Assembly (NCBI RefSeq): GCF_964019385.1
Contig: NC_088655.1
Span: 15,237,540-15,301,539, forward strand
Length of the DNA stretch: 64,000 nucleotides
Origin: Sycon ciliatum
Taxonomy: Eukaryota; Porifera; Calcarea; Leucosolenida; Sycettidae
Direction of reading: 5' to 3'
Shown here: piece by piece, positions 60,277-64,000 of the stretch
How positions within the stretch are numbered: position 1 is the first letter of the stretch
Layout: each line of letters starts with the position of its first letter
Notes under the pieces: model-generated
The model's database searches: none
The model's input: only the letters and a program-made list of their open reading frames with translations
What the model was told of the DNA's origin: nothing
Translations under genes and position numbers: made by a program

Positions 60277-62049
60277 ATCTCCAATAATATACATGTAGCT
60301 CAAAGTGAGACAGGCGAGGATAGACATAATAGTTATCAATGAGAGCATTTGTGGAATTCCAAAATTCGTGAATGTTGACTGGGTTTGCTGACAACGCTTG
60401 TAGTGCACCACGTCAATAGCATGCAGTTCTTGATAAAAGAACTCAACTAGAGTGCAGTGCAGTTCATGACCGTATCCTCTCAGCGACACTTCTTCGCACA
60501 ACAGAATGAGCATTGCAACCAACACGATGATCATACTAATGTTGTTACTGGAAGGGGTGCTCTTCACCTTCTTGAACACGCAGGATAGGTTCTTCATGAG
60601 GTAGCGTTGAGCAATGTCAGACTTGTCAGTAGCAGTACTAGGGGCTGTCCCATCAGGGGTTGGATCAATTGGAAACAACAGCTTCACTACATCAAGTAGT
60701 TCTTTCCGCCCGCAGGAAGCCATGTCCTTGGCAGCAATCCAGATCAAGTTGGTTATGGGGTGACTTTCAACAACTGCTTGGTCATATCCAGGTCTCCATT
60801 GAAAGGTTCCACCATGTTCGTCAGCGAGGTTGCGATTCCTAACCGCGCAGCACACCGCATCAGCGCACCTATTGGACAATGTCCGTACTCATCATGACCT
60901 TTCAAAATAGACCACAATCATGTTCATCATCTTCTTCTTCTTCTTCTTCTTCTTCTTCTTCTTCTTCTTCTTCTTCTTCACCAAAGTAATAACAAGGATG
61001 AAGACAACAATTACTTGTGACTTGACAATGACTCTTTGAGAAATGATTGAAAATTAAGATGTCAGGTTTTTTTTTTTTATACATGTATAACAGAAGCAGC
61101 AGCAGCAGCAGCAGGAGCAGGAGCACCCTTCATCCTCCTTCTCCTACACATGGCACTTGAGAAACGGTACAGCACACATTTCAACTCCTGAGGAATTACT
61201 TCCACACGAGGTTCATAGCACCCGTAAGATTTGATTAGTCTTTGCATCAGTTCATTTTTTCCTCAGAATTAAACTCTCGGATATTCAGCTTAAACTTCTT
61301 CACCTGAAAAGGGGTAAGAGGCTTTGTACGGATTAGAAGTTGGCGGAGCCAGTCTTTCGAAAATTGCTGCGGTTTGCAACTCATTAGCTTGCTGGATCGT
61401 GCCCACGACACATGGCTCTTTGGAAGATATGGCTGAAGCTTCTGGCAAATCTCGTCGTGGTCAGCACAGATGCATGTCAGAGCTATGGCATAGTTCAGGC
61501 TCTTGTAGCCATTCTCCTTCTTCATGTACTGCAACGGTTCCAGCACACCGTGAAGGTTCAGCAGGACACCGGTCTTTTCCATGAAGCGTACCAGATGTCT
61601 ATCGACGGCAGTCAATCGCTCCCGAGCGGCATATAACTGAAATACCGCCGCTAAAAGGTACTTTCAACCATATCAGCTCACAGGTCTGGACAATTGGTAA
61701 AATGCATTGTTTTTCAGTTGTACCTCCACTACATAACATTACAATTGAAATTGAAGTTAACGTTCGAGAACCTTCGACGGTACGAGTAATTCATTTCTAA
61801 GTCTGCTGCAGTGGTGGCGGGGTTGCTATACCCTAATGGTTTCAAAAACATCCCAGACAGTCAATCTTATTAACACCACACCCACCACTTTAAAAGCACT
61901 TATGTCGCCGAGAGGCACTTCAAAACCACTAAGTCATTAACCCAATTAAATGTGACACCTAGGCCACTTAAAACCACTTCACGTTTCAAGTGGTCACTTA
62001 ATTACCACTTATCCAATTATAAGGTCAAGGGGACTAATTAACAACCGAC
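60116..62049 (-). repeat. Right terminal inverted repeat of the Polinton-like element
   Basis: Mirror of 54588-56668, containing the truncated TFIIB-like frame (61247-61615), a (GAA)n-derived tract near 60926-60978 and the unknown gene (60142-60879). About 213 bp just inside the terminus (61634-61849) are unrelated to the left repeat and replace the zinc-ribbon-coding part. Confidence 0.75.
61247..61615 (-). pseudogene. Truncated TFIIB-like gene in the right repeat
   Basis: Starts within the homologue of residue 87 of the 54935-55708 protein and reads MTAVDRHLVRFMEKTGVLLN.... It stops after 122 residues because of an extra A in an A-run. The zinc ribbon is absent. The upstream sequence ends in a splice-acceptor-like tttcag, so an upstream exon cannot be excluded. 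Confidence 0.6.
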
Positions 62050-62071
62050 GGAGTCGACTCCGTCGACGGAG
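62050..62071. other. Palindrome centre between two Polinton-like ends
   Basis: A spacer of about 21 bp containing two overlapping small palindromes (ggagtcgactcc and tccgtcgacgga) separates two oppositely oriented repeat ends that both begin GTCGGTTGTTAATTAG. The centre is slightly asymmetric, so the junction is not a simple perfect hairpin. Confidence 0.6.
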
Positions 62072-62504
62072 TCGGTTGTTAATTAGTCCCCTTGACCTTA
62101 TAATTGGATAAGTGGTAATTAAGTGACCACTTGAAACGTGAAGTGGTTTTAAGTGGCCTAGGTGTCACATTTAATTGGGTTAATGACTTAGTGGTTTTGA
62201 AGTGCCTCTCGGCGACATAAGTGCTTTTAAAGTGGTGGGTGTGGTGTTAATAAGATTGACTGTCTGGGATGTTTTTGAAACCATTAGGGTATAGCAACCC
62301 CGCCACCACTGCAGCAGACTTAGAAATGAATTACTCGTACCGTCGAAGGTTCTCGAACGTTAACTTCAATTTCAATTGTAATGTTATGTAGTGGAGGTAC
62401 AACTGAAAAACAATGCATTTTACCAATTGTCCAGACCTGTGAGCTGATATGGTTGAAAGTACCTTTTAGCGGCGGTATTTCAGTTATATGCCGCTCGGGA
62501 GCGA

Positions 62505-62873
62505 TTGACTGCCGTCGATAGACATCTGGTACGCTTCATGGAAAAGACCGGTGTCCTGCTGAACCTTCACGGTGTGCTGGAACCGTTGCAGTACATGAAG
62601 AAGGAGAATGGCTACAAGAGCCTGAACTATGCCATAGCTCTGACATGCATCTGTGCTGACCACGACGAGATTTGCCAGAAGCTTCAGCCATATCTTCCAA
62701 AGAGCCATGTGTCGTGGGCACGATCCAGCAAGCTAATGAGTTGCAAACCGCAGCAATTTTCGAAAGACTGGCTCCGCCAACTTCTAATCCGTACAAAGCC
62801 TCTTACCCCTTTTCAGGTGAAGAAGTTTAAGCTGAATATCCGAGAGTTTAATTCTGAGGAAAAAATGAACTGA
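62505..62873 (+). pseudogene. Truncated TFIIB-like gene, third copy
   Basis: Identical to the 61247-61615 copy on the other arm, including the frameshifting extra A, and lacking the zinc ribbon. Confidence 0.6.
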
Positions 62874-63240
62874 TGCAAAGACTAATCAAATCTTACGGGT
62901 GCTATGAACCTCGTGTGGAAGTAATTCCTCAGGAGTTGAAATGTGTGCTGTACCGTTTCTCAAGTGCCATGTGTAGGAGAAGGAGGATGAAGGGTGCTCC
63001 TGCTCCTGCTGCTGCTGCTGCTGCTTCTGTTATACATGTATAAAAAAAAAAAACCTGACATCTTAATTTTCAATCATTTCTCAAAGAGTCATTGTCAAGT
63101 CACAAGTAATTGTTGTCTTCATCCTTGTTATTACTTTGGTGAAGAAGAAGAAGAAGAAGAAGAAGAAGAAGAAGAAGAAGAAGAAGAAGATGATGAACAT
63201 GATTGTGGTCTATTTTGAAAGGTCATGATGAGTACGGACA

Positions 63241-63843
63241 TTGTCCAATAGGTGCGCTGATGCGGTGTGCTGCGCGGTTAGGAATCGCAACCTCGCTGAC
63301 GAACATGGTGGAACCTTTCAATGGAGACCTGGATATGACCAAGCAGTTGTTGAAAGTCACCCCATAACCAACTTGATCTGGATTGCTGCCAAGGACATGG
63401 CTTCCTGCGGGCGGAAAGAACTACTTGATGTAGTGAAGCTGTTGTTTCCAATTGATCCAACCCCTGATGGGACAGCCCCTAGTACTGCTACTGACAAGTC
63501 TGACATTGCTCAACGCTACCTCATGAAGAACCTATCCTGCGTGTTCAAGAAGGTGAAGAGCACCCCTTCCAGTAACAACATTAGTATGATCATCGTGTTG
63601 GTTGCAATGCTCATTCTGTTGTGCGAAGAAGTGTCGCTGAGAGGATACGGTCATGAACTGCACTGCACTCTAGTTGAGTTCTTTTATCAAGAACTGCATG
63701 CTATTGACGTGGTGCACTACAAGCGTTGTCAGCAAACCCAGTCAACATTCACGAATTTTGGAATTCCACAAATGCTCTCATTGATAACTATTATGTCTAT
63801 CCTCGCCTGTCTCACTTTGAGCTACATGTATATTATTGGAGAT

Positions 63844-63909
<66 letters not shown>

Positions 63910-63916
63910 ACACACA

Positions 63917-63954
<38 letters not shown>

Positions 63955-63972
63955 CCATCATCATCATCATAA
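63241..63972 (+). pseudogene. Unknown terminal-repeat gene, third copy
   Basis: The C-terminal part (GYDQAVVESHPITNLIWIAA...) matches the protein at 55943-56659. The N-terminal frame is shifted by a one-base deletion. The end is (CA)n-encoded. Confidence 0.5.
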
Positions 63973-64000
63973 TACATGACTTTATTCAATAACATTTTTA

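Larger units (their letters stand above)
54588..62049. mobile_element. Polinton/Maverick-like element with about 2-kb terminal inverted repeats
   Basis: The left repeat (54588-56668) and right repeat (60116-62049) are inverted copies diverged mainly by indels. They start with GGTTGTTAATTA and contain multiple subterminal AAGTGG motifs. Between them lie a DNA polymerase B (+) and an integrase (-), the hallmark pair of Polintons (self-synthesising transposons related to adintoviruses). The total of about 7.5 kb is half the usual 15-20 kb. I see no recognisable ATPase, protease or complete capsid gene, so this is an internally deleted copy. I could not identify a target-site duplication. Confidence 0.75.
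62072..64000 (+). mobile_element. Start of a second, inverted Polinton-like terminal repeat (cut by window end)
   Basis: Position i here pairs with 124120 minus i in the preceding repeat. Three open frames have identical protein in both arms (62505-62873, 62994-63218, 63241-63972 apart from microsatellite length). The arm continues to the last base of the window. It is either the left end of another element inserted head to head or an assembly foldback. Confidence 0.7.

Overview
The window is nuclear genomic DNA from a multicellular animal, most likely a marine invertebrate. Sponge is my best guess, but no taxon-specific marker proves it. All real genes are split by GT-AG introns. Three are clear metazoan housekeeping genes (SLC37A4, TMEM30/CDC50, TIMM10). 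Introns and spacers are full of microsatellites, poly(G)/poly(C) tracts, MITEs, tRNA-type SINEs and larger transposons. I see no bacterial-style gene organisation.

About 0.4-33.3 kb, + strand: one very large gene, incomplete at its 5' end, with at least 23 small exons. It encodes a GH78 alpha-L-rhamnosidase followed by two SUEL-type (rhamnose/galactose-binding) lectin domains, so a sugar-cleaving enzyme carries lectin modules of matching specificity. It contains a tandemly duplicated 74-nt exon that looks mutually exclusive. Its introns hold a 17-bp minisatellite, a (TGCC)n array, piggyBac-, hAT-, Harbinger- and mariner-like MITEs, a retrotransposon relic, a palindromic foldback inside a G-rich minisatellite, and a tandem array of hammerhead-ribozyme repeats (retrozyme/Penelope type) with a 16-bp target duplication.

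34.8-44.2 kb: SLC37A4 (glucose-6-phosphate translocase, - strand, 5 exons) and TMEM30/CDC50 (flippase beta subunit, + strand, 5 exons) lie head to head, with 731 bp between their start codons. 45.0-45.8 kb: decayed hAT transposase with a BED finger. 50.0-52.5 kb: TIMM10 (- strand, 2 exons).

28-54 kb: at least five copies of a MITE family ending in CAAGAG...CTCTTG, each with a perfect 7-bp target duplication. One copy is only 31 bp long.

54.6-64.0 kb: a Polinton/Maverick-like element of about 7.5 kb with very long (about 2 kb) terminal inverted repeats. Each repeat carries a TFIIB-like gene and an unknown gene. The centre holds an N-terminally truncated protein-primed-type DNA polymerase B and a broken retroviral-type integrase. 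The right repeat is followed after about 21 bp by a nearly identical inverted copy that runs to the window end, forming a palindrome of about 3.9 kb. This is either a head-to-head second element or an assembly foldback.
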